From CAG-390 sp045531455 (GTDB lineage: Bacteria; Bacillota; Clostridia; Oscillospirales; CAG-272): 64,000 nucleotides of DNA. The DNA lies in assembly GCA_045531455.1 (NCBI GenBank), contig JAZSEA010000075.1, positions 62,001 through 126,000 on the forward strand. The letters run 5' to 3'. Below the pieces are notes generated by a model. The model was not told the DNA's origin and made no database searches. It saw only the letters and a program-made list of their open reading frames with translations. The position numbers were made by a program, and so were the translations under genes. Shown here piece by piece: positions 25,131 through 36,300 of this stretch (its first letter is position 1; every line of letters begins with the position of its first letter).

Positions 25131-25159
25131 TTGCAATTTGTACTGGTTTGTAGTATAAT
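25131..25159 (+). promoter_or_regulatory. Promoter of the citrate operon
   Basis: TTGCAA (25131-25136), 17 bases, TATAAT (25154-25159), 33 bases before the ATG at 25192. The rest of the 284-base gap (24908-25191) is A+T-rich; I see no riboswitch or clear operator in it. Confidence 0.75.
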
Positions 25160-25191
25160 ATTAAGAAATTATTAAAGACGGAGGAACAACA

Positions 25192-26559
25192 ATGATTGAA
25201 ATATCAAAAAAATCAAATTTACTTGAGCAGAAATCGTACAGATATCAGCTCCAGGATATTGATGAACCTAATCTCTACCGCGAGATTTACACATATACAG
25301 AGATACCCAAGGTACCCTTTAACCACCGCAGAGTTCCTCTCGGAATGCCCTCGGAAATCTGGATAACAGATACATCTTTCAGAGACGGTATGCAGTCTCA
25401 AGCCCCTTATACTCCGCAGCAGATCGTAGATCTCTATAAGCTATTAAATAAGCTCGGTGGTCCAAAGGGTATCATCAGAGCTACAGAGTTCTTTGTTTAC
25501 AGTGAAAACGACAGAAAAGCTCTTCACGCTTGTCAGGAGCTCGGACTTGAATTTCCTGAGATCACCACATGGATCCGAGCAAGCCTTGAAGATTTCAAGC
25601 TTGTAAAAGATCTCGGAATCAAGGAAACAGGAATTCTTGTTTCCTGTTCCGATTACCATATTTTCAAAAAACTGGGCATGTCCCGCGGTGAAGCGATGGA
25701 TCATTATCTGAGAACCATAAGTGCCGCTCTCGAAATGGGCATCAGACCGCGTTGCCACTTTGAAGATATTACAAGAGCTGATTTTTACGGTTTTGTAGTA
25801 CCTTTCGTAAATGCTATTCAAGCACTCTCCCGTGAAGCAGGTATCCCCGTTAAGATCAGAGCCTGTGATACGATGGGATACGGTGTACCTTATAGCGAAG
25901 TAGCGCTTCCTCGAAGCGTCCCCGGTATTATTTACGGACTTCAGCATTATTCCGATGTTCCCAGCGAACAGCTCGAATGGCACGGTCATAACGATTTCTA
26001 TAAGGGCGTTGCCAATGCAACCTGCGCTTGGCTCTTCGGTGCTTGTGCAGTAAACTGCTCGCTCCTCGGTATAGGAGAGAGAACAGGTAACGTTCCGCTT
26101 GAAGCTATGGTATTTGAATATGCATCTCTCAGAGGAACACTCGACGGTATGGATCCCACGGTTATTACCGAAATTGCAGATTATTTCTCAACAGAAATGA
26201 ACTATCATATTCCGCCTATGACTCCTTTTGTAGGCGAGGATTTCAACAAGACCCGCGCGGGAATCCACGCAGATGGTATGCTTAAGGATGAAGAGATATA
26301 TAACATCTTTGACACCGGTGCTATTCTTAACAGACCCGCAGGCGTCACCGTAAGCTCCACATCCGGTGCCGCAGGAATCGCTTATTGGATCAACTCTCAT
26401 TACCGTCTCAGCGGAGACGATATTATCTCAAAACGCGACCCGATGGTCACAGAGATCAAAAAGTGGGTTGATGAGCAATATGCTAACGGAAGGCAGACGG
26501 TAATCTCTACCGCTGAACTTGAGAAGTTTATTGTAACATATAAAAAGGATAATGAATGA
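25192..26559 (+). CDS. Probable Re-citrate synthase (homocitrate/isopropylmalate synthase family)
   Basis: Predicted to condense acetyl-CoA with oxaloacetate to citrate with Re-face stereochemistry. It is a 455-residue DRE-TIM metallolyase: WITDTSFRDGMQSQAPYTPQ (about 58-77) holds the catalytic Arg and metal Asp, HFEDITRADFYGF (about 196-208) follows, and the HGHNDFYKGVANA metal-binding His pair is near 262-274. It lacks the LeuA regulatory domain. The length agrees with the Clostridium kluyveri-type Re-citrate synthase. The decisive clue is context: aconitase and isocitrate dehydrogenase follow directly. Homocitrate synthase or isopropylmalate synthase are alternatives, but no lysine or leucine genes are here. 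Confidence 0.8.
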   Translation: MIEISKKSNLLEQKSYRYQLQDIDEPNLYREIYTYTEIPKVPFNHRRVPLGMPSEIWITDTSFRDGMQSQAPYTPQQIVDLYKLLNKLGGPKGIIRATEFFVYSENDRKALHACQELGLEFPEITTWIRASLEDFKLVKDLGIKETGILVSCSDYHIFKKLGMSRGEAMDHYLRTISAALEMGIRPRCHFEDITRADFYGFVVPFVNAIQALSREAGIPVKIRACDTMGYGVPYSEVALPRSVPGIIYGLQHYSDVPSEQLEWHGHNDFYKGVANATCAWLFGACAVNCSLLGIGERTGNVPLEAMVFEYASLRGTLDGMDPTVITEIADYFSTEMNYHIPPMTPFVGEDFNKTRAGIHADGMLKDEEIYNIFDTGAILNRPAGVTVSSTSGAAGIAYWINSHYRLSGDDIISKRDPMVTEIKKWVDEQYANGRQTVISTAELEKFIVTYKKDNE

Positions 26560-26560
26560 T

Positions 26561-28498
26561 ATGAAAACACCAAAAACAATTGCAGAAAAGATTCTGGCCG
26601 CACATCTTGTTTCGGGTGATATGACCCCGGGTAGTGAGATCTCAATAAAGATCGACAGAACCCTTACACAGGATGCAACGGGCACGATGGCTTACATTGA
26701 ATTTGAAGCAATGGGCATCGATCGCGTAAAAACTGATCTTTCCGTCGCTTATATTGACCATAACACTCTCCAATCGGGATTTATGAATGCCGATGACCAT
26801 AGGTTTATCAGAACGGCTGCGGCAAAGTACGGTATTCATTATTCCAGACCCGGCAACGGTATTTGCCATCAGGTAAACCTTGAGAGATTCGGTGTTCCGG
26901 GTAAAACTCTTATAGGTTCAGACAGCCATACGCCTACCGCCGGCGGTATCGGTATGCTTGCATTCGGTGCGGGTGGGCTTGACGTAGCCGTTGCTATGGG
27001 TGGCGGCGCATATTCTATGATTATGCCTAAGATGTATAAGGTCAATCTTACCGGAAAGCTCTCGCCCTGGGTCACCGCCAAAGACGTAAGCCTTGAGATC
27101 CTCAGAATTCTGTCTGTAAAGGGCGGAGTCGGTGCGATAATAGAATGGGGCGGTGAAGGTGTTAAGACGCTCACGGTGCCCCAGAGGGCAACCATAACCA
27201 ATATGGGTGCAGAGCTTGGGGCAACCACTTCGATCTTTCCTGCAGATGAATACACAAGAGCGTTCCTGGCAGCGCAAGGCAGAGAAGAGGATTATACGCC
27301 TGTATTCTCTGACGACGATGCAGAGTATGACAAGATAATTGAAATTGATCTTTCAACTCTCGAGCCTATGGCAGCCTGCCCCCACTCTCCTGATAATATT
27401 AAGAAGATCAGTGAGCTTGCCGGAACCCCAGTGTCGCAGGTTTGCGTAGGTTCGTGTACAAACTCCTCGCTCGCTGATATGATGACCGTAGCGGCGATCC
27501 TGAAGGGTAATAACGTCGCCTCTCACGTAAGTATGTCGGTTTCTCCCGGCTCTAAGCAAGTTCTTACAATGCTCGCCGATTGCGGTGCGCTTACTGATAT
27601 CATTTCGTCTGGAGCAAGATTACTCGAATGTGCTTGCGGTCCCTGCATAGGTATGGGATTCTCGCCCGAGTCGGGCGGACTTTCGCTTCGTACCTTCAAC
27701 AGAAACTTTGAAGGCAGAAGCGGTACAAGAGATGCGGGGGTTTACCTTGTATCTCCTGAGGTTGCAGCCGCATCTGCAATCACGGGCGTTATAACAGACC
27801 CGAGAACTCTCGGAGACTATCCTGAAATTACTATTCCCGATGAATTCATTATTGATGACAGCGGCGTGATTCCGCCTCTGTCTGCAGAAGAAGCAAAGAA
27901 CGCCGAAGTGCTCAGAGGCCCCAATATCAAGAGCTATCCCGATACGGAACCTCTTGAAGATACAATTGATCTGCGCGTATCTCTTAAAGTTGGCGACAAT
28001 ATCACTACCGACCACATTATGCCCGCTGGTGCAGCGGTTCTCCCTTACAGATCGAACATACCGAAGATGAGTGAGTTCTGCTTCAACGTATGCGATCCTG
28101 AATTTCCAAGCAGAGCAAAGAATTACGGTAAGAGCGTTATTATTGGCGGAGTAAACTACGGTCAGGGATCGTCCAGAGAACACGCGGCACTTGTTCCGCT
28201 ATATCTTGGCGTAAAGGCGGTGATAGCAAAGAGCTTTGCAAGAATCCACAAGGATAATCTGATAAACGCAGGTATTCTTCCTTTGACCTTTACCGATCCT
28301 TTTGATTATGATTTGCTCTCCCTTGGAGATGAAATAGAAATCTACGGACTGCATTCAAGCATAAATAGCGGAAAATATACTCTGATAAATAAGACAAACG
28401 GCACAAAAATATCTCTTGAATGTGTTCTGTCCGATCGACAGATTGAAATTGTGCTTGCAGGCGGTTTGATCGCCGCGACCGCAAACAAACAGAAATGA
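26561..28498 (+). CDS. acn: Aconitate hydratase
   Basis: Isomerises citrate to isocitrate using a [4Fe-4S] cluster. It has 645 residues, the size of the clostridial single-chain aconitases. DQTLTQDATGT-like RTLTQDATGTMAYIEFEA (about 29-46) and GSDSHTPTAGGIGM (about 118-131) are seen. Cluster Cys are in VGSCTNSSLADM (about 301) and CACGPCIGMGFS (about 360-365). The C-terminal swivel domain has GGVNYGQGSSREHAAL (about 528-543). The start is set at ATG 26561, about 11 bases after AAGGA; ATG 26552, overlapping the previous stop, is too close to that site. It is in one operon with Re-citrate synthase and isocitrate dehydrogenase. Confidence 0.93.
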   Translation: MKTPKTIAEKILAAHLVSGDMTPGSEISIKIDRTLTQDATGTMAYIEFEAMGIDRVKTDLSVAYIDHNTLQSGFMNADDHRFIRTAAAKYGIHYSRPGNGICHQVNLERFGVPGKTLIGSDSHTPTAGGIGMLAFGAGGLDVAVAMGGGAYSMIMPKMYKVNLTGKLSPWVTAKDVSLEILRILSVKGGVGAIIEWGGEGVKTLTVPQRATITNMGAELGATTSIFPADEYTRAFLAAQGREEDYTPVFSDDDAEYDKIIEIDLSTLEPMAACPHSPDNIKKISELAGTPVSQVCVGSCTNSSLADMMTVAAILKGNNVASHVSMSVSPGSKQVLTMLADCGALTDIISSGARLLECACGPCIGMGFSPESGGLSLRTFNRNFEGRSGTRDAGVYLVSPEVAAASAITGVITDPRTLGDYPEITIPDEFIIDDSGVIPPLSAEEAKNAEVLRGPNIKSYPDTEPLEDTIDLRVSLKVGDNITTDHIMPAGAAVLPYRSNIPKMSEFCFNVCDPEFPSRAKNYGKSVIIGGVNYGQGSSREHAALVPLYLGVKAVIAKSFARIHKDNLINAGILPLTFTDPFDYDLLSLGDEIEIYGLHSSINSGKYTLINKTNGTKISLECVLSDRQIEIVLAGGLIAATANKQK

Positions 28499-28508
28499 GG
28501 ATGATACG

Positions 28509-29681
28509 ATGAGTAATAATGAACAGTATATAAAGAATTGTGTAGAGCAGTTTGAGACTCTCCTTAAAGAACAGTATGCACGTGCTGAAAAGATGAAGAA
28601 CGCTCCTGCTGCAATAGATTATACTAAGCTTGACAAAATAATTATAGGATGCTGCGGTGGAGACGGTATCGGTCCGATAATCACCGCTGAGGCGAGAAGA
28701 GTTCTTGAGTTTCTTCTTAAAGACGCAGTATCTGCAGGCAAAGTAGAGCTTCGCGATATCGAAGGATTGACTATTGAGAACAGAATTGCACATGATAAGG
28801 CTATTCCCGATGACGTCCTTGCAGAGATCAAGGAGTGCCACGTGCTTCTGAAAGGTCCGACCACCACTCCAAAGGGCGGTACCGGTGCCAAAGAGCTTGA
28901 AAGTGCAAACGTGGCTATGAGACGTGAGCTTGATCTTTTCGCAAACGTACGTCCCGTTGCTATTCCCGAGGAAGGTGTTGATTGGACATTCTTCCGCGAG
29001 AACACTGAGGGCGAATACGTCCTCGGAAGCAGAGGAGTTGAGATCCCCGATTATCTTTGCTGTGATTTCAAGGTTACAACTGACGCCGGATGCGAACGTA
29101 TTGCAAGAATGGCGTTTGATTTTGCAGTAAAGAACGGTAAGACCAACGTAGCAGTCGTTACCAAGGCGAATATTATGAAGAAGACAGACGGTAAATTTGC
29201 TAGAATTGCTCGTCAGATTGCCGCCGCTGACTATCCTTCGCTTACCGTAGAAGACTGGTACATCGATATTATGACCGCAAAGCTTGTTGACACGCGTGGA
29301 AGATCTGATTTCCAGGTATTCCTCCTTCCCAATCTCTATGGCGATATAATTACCGATGAGGCTGCTCAGCTCCAGGGCGGTGTAGGAACAGCAGGTAGCG
29401 CAAATATTGGTAACAGATACGCAATGTTTGAAGCTATCCACGGATCTGCTCCGCGTATGATCGAAAGAGGTGACGGAGATTACGCTAATCCTGCAAGTAT
29501 GCTTCGCGCTGCTGAGTTGCTTCTCAAGCATATCGGATATACCAATGAAGCAGCAAAGCTCGGTAAGGCGCTTGATATTTGCACAGCTCCTGATGCAGAG
29601 CTTAAGATCACCGGAAGAAAAGACGGCGCAAGCTGTAAGGAATTCGGCGACTATATTATGAAGGTCTGCGAAAGCTTATAA
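28509..29681 (+). CDS. icd: Isocitrate dehydrogenase (isocitrate/isopropylmalate family)
   Basis: Oxidises isocitrate to 2-oxoglutarate and CO2, probably with NAD+. It has 390 residues, longer than 3-isopropylmalate dehydrogenase because of a 30-residue N-terminal extension. IIIGCCGGDGIGPIITAEA (about 41-59), the substrate-binding ANVAMRRELDLFANVRP (about 134-150), FFRENTEGEYVLG (about 161-173) and the metal-binding DEAAQLQGGVGTAGSANIG (about 282-300) are visible. Operon position after aconitase settles the substrate as isocitrate. The operon ends at the terminator 29692-29721. Products would feed glutamate synthesis. Confidence 0.9.
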   Translation: MSNNEQYIKNCVEQFETLLKEQYARAEKMKNAPAAIDYTKLDKIIIGCCGGDGIGPIITAEARRVLEFLLKDAVSAGKVELRDIEGLTIENRIAHDKAIPDDVLAEIKECHVLLKGPTTTPKGGTGAKELESANVAMRRELDLFANVRPVAIPEEGVDWTFFRENTEGEYVLGSRGVEIPDYLCCDFKVTTDAGCERIARMAFDFAVKNGKTNVAVVTKANIMKKTDGKFARIARQIAAADYPSLTVEDWYIDIMTAKLVDTRGRSDFQVFLLPNLYGDIITDEAAQLQGGVGTAGSANIGNRYAMFEAIHGSAPRMIERGDGDYANPASMLRAAELLLKHIGYTNEAAKLGKALDICTAPDAELKITGRKDGASCKEFGDYIMKVCESL

Positions 29682-29691
29682 TTCATACTAT

Positions 29692-29721
29692 AAAAGCCTT
29701 TGGCATTTGCCAAAGGCTTTT
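29692..29721. terminator. Terminator between icd and addA
   Basis: A perfect 13-bp stem (29692-29704 with 29709-29721), a 4-base loop, and T-tract on both strands. It serves the convergent icd and addA genes, ending 2 bases before the addA stop. Confidence 0.9.
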
Positions 29722-29723
29722 TC

Positions 29724-32700
29724 TTATATATCGATTTCCAGCGTATCTCCGAAAGCTAAGGAATATATATATACCTTATCGGGCTTTCTGCCAAGAATCG
29801 ATTCAATTGCTTTACTGTAATAGCTAAGCTGTTGACTGTGCTTTTCGGCTAAATATCGTGTTGCGAGATCCTTATTTTTAAGCATTTCTCCGGAGAGCCT
29901 ATCAGTTTTATAGTCGCATAGCACGATTTGATCGTCCGAGCTGATAAAACAAAGGTCAATAACGCCTTGCACAAGAATTTTTTCATCTCCCAAAGATCCA
30001 ATCAGCGATTCTTGGGTGGTAAATTCACTTGCGGGTAAGAATATATTGAAGCGCAATTCTCTGTACATTTTCTTTGAATTGCGGATTTCAGTGAAAAGTC
30101 CGCTTTTTACAAACCCGACAATTTCATTGACTCTGATCAATTCTGCAATATCATTGGTGATAAATCTTTCTGCAAGCAGCCTTCCGATTTCTTCTCTCAC
30201 GGATTCTTCGGTTGGAACAAGTCTTTCGTAATTACAGAACTGCATGAATAGATGAGTAGCAGTGCCTTTTTGCGTGGCATCATCACCGCCGCCCATAAAA
30301 CGCGGCTTTCTTGATTCAAGACTTTCTACTTTGATTATCAGATCAGAGTAATCGCTTTCTTCATTCAATAGTTCCGGATAGAGCTTTGAAACAGATACCT
30401 TAGCGGGAATCATAGACGATTTATCATCGGGATAATTGAATTTAAGAGAAGGGAGGAGTTCATTGTAAACCGATTCTGCTTGCGCTTCATCAGCTCTATC
30501 ATCTTTGCTTGATTCAACTATGATTTGCGAATTATCAGAAATCACAGGAGTTTCGATAACGTACGACCTGTTATCAGGAGAAGCAGCGAGCGGAATCAAT
30601 ATACGGTCAAGCCACCGCGATGTATCCAAAACAGTATACCTGCCGCCTATTTCGGCTTTTCTCATCGCGCTTGATATTCTTGACTCCGCGAATCCTTCTT
30701 TACCTGAGGCAACAACATATAATACGTCTCTTGCTCGTGTCAGTGCAACATAAAGAATGCGTATCTCTTCTTCTGAAGATATCTCGGTTATCTGCTTTGC
30801 AGCAATCTGTCTGTAAGGAGTATCAAGCTGAGCAAGTCCGGTTGAATCCGGTACCTTACAAGCCAATCCGATATCGTCAGAAGTCGTGAAAACTATTGAT
30901 TTTCTCGAATCCTGATCGTTAAGCTGTTTATCACAGCCTACAAGAAATACGATGGGAAACTCGAGACCTTTTGATTTATGAACAGTCATTATCCTGACAG
31001 TATTTTCTGTTACCGCATCCTCATCCGTGATCTTGGTTCCGCGAGAAATAATGCCGTTTATGTATTCAACAAATTCATGCAACCCTTTGAAAGATGACGC
31101 TTCGAATTTTCTCGCGTAATCATAGAATTTTCGCAAATTTCGACGACGTTCAATAGGCGTTCTGTTTTTAGATTTGTCATCCGATCCAGCAAAAGATAAT
31201 GCGTTAGTGTCCTTCCAAATATATCTCATAAAGAGATGTACGGGCATTGCCTCGGCTTCTCTACGATATTTATCAAGTGTTTCTATCGCAAATCTGCATT
31301 TGTTTTGAATTGATATGTCACGATCGGGCTCATTGGCATACTCGTTAAGAGCATCATACAGAGACATATTACTCTTACCGATTCTTATATTCACGAGTTC
31401 AGTCATAGTAAAGCCGAAAAGAGGAGACCTTAATGCGCCTGCAAGAGGAATATCTCTCTGAGGATTATCCGATGCCGTCAAAAGACAAAGCATCAAAAGC
31501 ACTTCTTGGTTTTCAAAAAGATCGTTTCCTGCGCTATTGGCATGCTGGATTCCTGCATCAGCAAGTGAATCCGCTATCTTCATAGCCTCTTTGTTTGAGC
31601 GCGTCAGAATTGCGATATCTGATGGTTTGAGCGGACTACCGTCAACTCTTGATCCTTCCTTCAGCAATCTTTTTATCTCGTTAATGATGTATTCTGATTC
31701 AACGTCCGAATCTTCGTTTTCTTCATTTTTCTCAAGCAGAACGATCTTTACCTTTTCGTCACTTACGGGTGCAGATCTTGACGCGATAAGATCGTCTTCA
31801 GCAACGTATCCAATACCGTGTCCGTTGCCGTCTGTTTCTCTGAAAAGATAGGAGCATACTGCATTTGTAAACGAAATAATATTAGGTGAACATCTGAAAT
31901 TCTCAGACATAAATACAGAAAGCGGAATCGAAGGAATATCTGCGCGTCCGTCTGCGGGAAGATAATCTTTTCTATATGCTGAAAAGACCGAGGGCTCAGC
32001 TCCGCGAAAAGAGTAAATACTTTGCTTGATGTCTCCTACGAAAAACAAATTCGAGCCGTTTGATATAGTTCTGAATACAAGATCCTGAATTGCGTCGGTA
32101 TCCTGATATTCATCTACGAAAATATGTGAATATTTCTTCTGTTCCTCGATTGCAATCAAAGTAGGTGAACCGTTATTATCCAAAAGAAGATCAAGCGCAT
32201 ATTTTCTCAAGTCGGAAAATTCGCATATGTTTCTTGATGATTTTTCGTTGCTATATGCCATAAAATAATCATCAAGTATATCTTTGGTTTTCGAGCAGAA
32301 TTTTCCGCTCATTTCAGCCATTTGAGCGATATCCTCGGGTATAGCGGAGAATTCACGTTTGCGGAATTCAATGATCCGATCTTTGATTTCGGTTCTTTCC
32401 GTTTTTATCTCTTCGGTGAGCTCCGACTTATTTGCAGAAGGGATTCGATCAAGACCAACAGGAGAATAATCGAACAAATGCGCTCTGATATCTTCGTATG
32501 TTGAGTGGTCAAGTATTTCGTAAAGATCCAACAGATAGTCCCTGTCAGCAGATACGGCTTTTCCGTAGGCAACGGCTTCATTATGCAGATCGATGAGTTT
32601 TATCAACCGATCCGTTCTACGGAGAAGATACTCGACTTCTTCCTTAAACGACTTTAAATAGCGCTTACCTAGAGAGGTATCAAAGAATTCCAAAGAAGAA

Positions 32701-33296
32701 TCTTTGAAATATCTATCAGCACACGCTGCAAGATATTCCGTACCTTTGGGAATCATTATAATTTTGTTTGCAAGCTCAAGCAGAGGCTCCGCGAGTTTGC
32801 TTTCTCCCTTTGCTGTCGTAAGCTGATCTGCATAAGGTATAAATTCTTCGTCAGTTTCGTATCTGCGTTCAATTACCGCATTCATGACCTCTTCACGAAG
32901 AAGCGCAAGCTCGGTCTCATCGGCAAGTCTGAATCGAGCGGGGAGATCCAATCTTTGAAAATTAGATCTTACAAGGTCAAGATAGTAAGCATCTATAGTG
33001 CAAATAGATGCACTTCCCAATGAGGTAAGCTGATTTGCAATATGCTTATTCGTAGGATCGAGCGCAAGAGCCTTTGACAAAGCTTTTGATATTCTTGTGC
33101 GTAATTCGCCCGCCGCAGCTCTTGTAAACGTAACAATAAGCATTGAATTGATATCAGCGGGGGTTTCTTTATCCGTCAAAAGCCTTATGATGCGCTCGGT
33201 TAAGGTTGCAGTTTTGCCCGAGCCCGCAGCAGCGGAAACAAGAATATTTCTGTTTCTGAGCTCTATTGCTAAATTTTGTGATTTTGTAAATTCCAT
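29724..33296 (-). CDS. addA: ATP-dependent helicase/nuclease subunit A
   Basis: Helicase-nuclease subunit of AddAB, which resects double-strand DNA ends for RecA loading. It has 1190 residues. UvrD-type helicase motifs: Q motif MEFTKSQNLAIE, Walker A AAAGSGKTATLTERI (about 20-34), motif II FVDEYQDTD, SVFMSENFRCSPN and VHKSKGLEFPIVFLVGCD. A C-terminal RecB-like nuclease domain has GVIDLCFI and LCDYKTDRL. The start is set at ATG 33296, as GAGGG lies 6 bases upstream and the family begins there; an ATG at 33308 overlaps the addB stop. It is last in the queG-like/addB/addA operon. Confidence 0.96.
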   Translation of the reverse strand: MEFTKSQNLAIELRNRNILVSAAAGSGKTATLTERIIRLLTDKETPADINSMLIVTFTRAAAGELRTRISKALSKALALDPTNKHIANQLTSLGSASICTIDAYYLDLVRSNFQRLDLPARFRLADETELALLREEVMNAVIERRYETDEEFIPYADQLTTAKGESKLAEPLLELANKIIMIPKGTEYLAACADRYFKDSSLEFFDTSLGKRYLKSFKEEVEYLLRRTDRLIKLIDLHNEAVAYGKAVSADRDYLLDLYEILDHSTYEDIRAHLFDYSPVGLDRIPSANKSELTEEIKTERTEIKDRIIEFRKREFSAIPEDIAQMAEMSGKFCSKTKDILDDYFMAYSNEKSSRNICEFSDLRKYALDLLLDNNGSPTLIAIEEQKKYSHIFVDEYQDTDAIQDLVFRTISNGSNLFFVGDIKQSIYSFRGAEPSVFSAYRKDYLPADGRADIPSIPLSVFMSENFRCSPNIISFTNAVCSYLFRETDGNGHGIGYVAEDDLIASRSAPVSDEKVKIVLLEKNEENEDSDVESEYIINEIKRLLKEGSRVDGSPLKPSDIAILTRSNKEAMKIADSLADAGIQHANSAGNDLFENQEVLLMLCLLTASDNPQRDIPLAGALRSPLFGFTMTELVNIRIGKSNMSLYDALNEYANEPDRDISIQNKCRFAIETLDKYRREAEAMPVHLFMRYIWKDTNALSFAGSDDKSKNRTPIERRRNLRKFYDYARKFEASSFKGLHEFVEYINGIISRGTKITDEDAVTENTVRIMTVHKSKGLEFPIVFLVGCDKQLNDQDSRKSIVFTTSDDIGLACKVPDSTGLAQLDTPYRQIAAKQITEISSEEEIRILYVALTRARDVLYVVASGKEGFAESRISSAMRKAEIGGRYTVLDTSRWLDRILIPLAASPDNRSYVIETPVISDNSQIIVESSKDDRADEAQAESVYNELLPSLKFNYPDDKSSMIPAKVSVSKLYPELLNEESDYSDLIIKVESLESRKPRFMGGGDDATQKGTATHLFMQFCNYERLVPTEESVREEIGRLLAERFITNDIAELIRVNEIVGFVKSGLFTEIRNSKKMYRELRFNIFLPASEFTTQESLIGSLGDEKILVQGVIDLCFISSDDQIVLCDYKTDRLSGEMLKNKDLATRYLAEKHSQQLSYYSKAIESILGRKPDKVYIYSLAFGDTLEIDI

Positions 33297-33307
33297 AGTA
33301 ACCCTCA

Positions 33308-36300
33308 TTATGATTTCCGAGAAGCTTTACAAATAAACGAATACTTGCAATATTTGCAATGATCGCTTCCGGACTTGGGTATAGCGTTGATATTTCCCGA
33401 AATCATTGTGTTTCCGATCTCGGTAAGTACTTCGCAAACGGTATTGTAAAGTGTATCGAGCCCTTGAGAATCAATATATGAATTCTTTCTGGCAGTCTTC
33501 ATAAGCAGTCTGTCGTCTCCCGAGTGAGAAACGGCTTCAATTACAGAATCGTCGTTCAGAATCAATCCCGTACGTTTAATGTCTGCAATAGCGTTTCCTA
33601 CTGCTTTATCTGTATCCGATAAACTGTCTGCCTTGACCTTAGCTGAAGTTGCCGAGAGATAGGTGATTGCACCCGCGACGGGCATTCCTCCGAATAATTT
33701 CTCAATATTTTTGTTCTTTTGCTTTGTCAATGAGAAAATGTAGAGAAGAAGCTGAAGATTGAGTCCTTCGGAAATATCGGAAACAGAGAAAGTTTTGCTT
33801 CCGGTCTTGTAGTCAACGACTCTTAGGTATACTTTCTCGCCGTCTCTGAACACGTCAACTCTGTCAATTACCCCATTCAGAGAAATCGTGCTTCCGTCCT
33901 TCAGGTTAAGTCTGATCGAAGGAATATCCTTGGAACCGATTCGGAGCTCAAAGAATTCGGGCTTGAAGCTACTATCCGAAAATTCATTCATAAGGTCGTC
34001 GATTATCAGCTTCGAAGTCTTCTTAAGTCTTGCGACAAGATGCATAAGTCTCGCGCTCTTTCTGTTCTTATCGGAAAACAGATCATTGATATATAAATCG
34101 ATAATTTCATCGATGATCTCATTGATCTTATCTTCCTCTGGATAGATTCCTTTTTCAATAACAAAGACTCTGAAGAGGAATTTCTCAAGAACGTAATGAA
34201 TGAACGTGCCTATGCTGTTGTACGCAAATTCAGCACGATCTGAATCATTGAGTGATAAATAATATTTACATGAATAGGCAAATTTACAATTTGTATATTG
34301 CTCTATCTTTGATTGACTGATGCGAAGATCCAAGCCAAGAACAGAACGCAGGACCTGAGGATCGACTACATCGGCTGAAGCGTCAATTGTGATATCTTGG
34401 TAAGATAATGAAGACTCTACTTCATCATTGTTATGATCATTTATAAGCCTTATGATGGCTTCGCCCTCGGGTGTACCTTTCAATACACGTGCGTATTCAC
34501 GAATTGACGGAAGCGACTTAAGCCTGGGGAGCAGCAGAGAAGAAGTGTCCTTGACAATTATACGACTAAATATGTTACAAATTTTTGTGAATGCAATTGA
34601 AGGCTCGCTGTCGGCTCTTGTAAATATGATCAACTTTTCTGATGGAGCTGCAACTGCTCTGCGGAAGTAGTATAGTTCATCAGAGGCTTTGATGCTGCTG
34701 TCTCCTGATACTTGTACACCGAGAGATATTAGTTCGCTTCGTTCATTATCTGTCAGCAAACCTGCATTTTCGGTTCCTGCAGGAAATTCTCCGTCACAAG
34801 CGCCCAGAATAACTGCGCATTTGATATTATCGGTTCTCAACATATTTGCTGAACCAATAGTTATCTCGTCTTGTGAAGTGGGGATGGATCCGAGATCACT
34901 CTCCGAAAATGAGATCTTCAGAGCAGTTGCAAACGTGCTTATATCAGGTTTAACGTCATCGGGAAATGCATCGCATACGCAGTCGAGCGCTTCTAGAGTG
35001 GTATCATATAGTTTTGCACAGTCCGATGCTTCTCGGAGTTTATTATCGGCAAGATACCTGGAAGCAAGCTCGATCAAACTGCCTCTTACATCAAGAAGCT
35101 CGAGATAGTTTACGATCGCTATGCACATTTCGGAATAAGTCTGGGCGGATTTCATTTCTGAAATCAGTGATTTGAGATTACCGATAAATACTTTCTTTAC
35201 TTCGTTTGCAATGCGTAGAGTTTCTGCACCACGCTCGGACCATACAGTTGTGTATCCGTCGGGATTCATACTCCATGGATCGGCGGTTGTAATGCCTTTG
35301 CCGTTAATATTCCATTTTGCGGTATAGCTCTCGAAGATATCAGCATCGTGAGGAGATATTTTACAAAGACCCGTCTTGAGATGTGCAATAACGTCTCCGC
35401 GCTTCCAACCATAATTGATTACCTTAATTGCAGAAAGAATAAGCCTTGCAACAGGAGAAAGGCTGAGATCTGTTTTCTCGGAAATGAAATATCTCAACTC
35501 CATATTATCAAGAGCGGGTTCGATTATACCCTTGTACTTATCAGCATTTCTGGCAATTATTGCAATGTCCTTGTACCTGTAACCGGATTCGACAAGCTCT
35601 CTGATCTTTGCAGCCGCAAACTCACACTCATCATAGATATCTGCCGCACGATATAGTTCAACCGAATGATCTGATTCATCGTATTCAAAATCTGTTTCAG
35701 AATCTATTGACCAAAGATCAGATGACAAATACGAAAGATCAGCTTTTTGTGTTCTGCGGTTTTCTGACAGATATACGTTTTCGGATTTGGTTCCAATGGC
35801 AGCAGTGTCTCTTCTTAACCTATCCGAGCATTGCTTGAGCGAAAGCGTATCAATTCCATTATAGCTCGGGCTCGGAAGACCGATAGTCACAGTAAGAACG
35901 TCCGCTTGTCCTATTATCTGCTTGATGATCTTATGTTCAAGCCCCGTAAAGCTTGTAAATCCATCGAGATAAACGCGATAGCCTTTGAGACACTGAGTAT
36001 CCTCGAGAAGAGCAGCAAGTCTTCCGAGTTCGTTGTTGCTATCGGTGTATTTGTCACTTAACATAGCCGAGTAGACGGAACAAACAGTTGAAATATCTTT
36101 AAGCTTATTTGAAAGTAAGCTCCCTCTTTTTACTTGAGAAATATTATCAAGCGACTCGAATGATATTCCTCCTGCCGTTATCTCTTTATATGTAGTAAGC
36201 ATAGCATCTGATAGCGAAGAATCATCAGAAGAAGATACTCGATATTCGGAAAGGAAGGGAAGAGCTGTATGCAAGGCTCTCCACATCAACAATTTCTGAA

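Noticed and set aside
24908..25191. Possible riboswitch before the citrate operon
   Set aside because: The gap is A+T-rich and I see no conserved aptamer core or terminator/antiterminator pair, only a promoter and ribosome site.
28290..29531. 413-codon minus-strand open frame opposite acn/icd
   Set aside because: It is long, but antisense to two certain genes. Its translation is Ser/Cys-rich with no domain and no ribosome site, so it is a codon-bias shadow.
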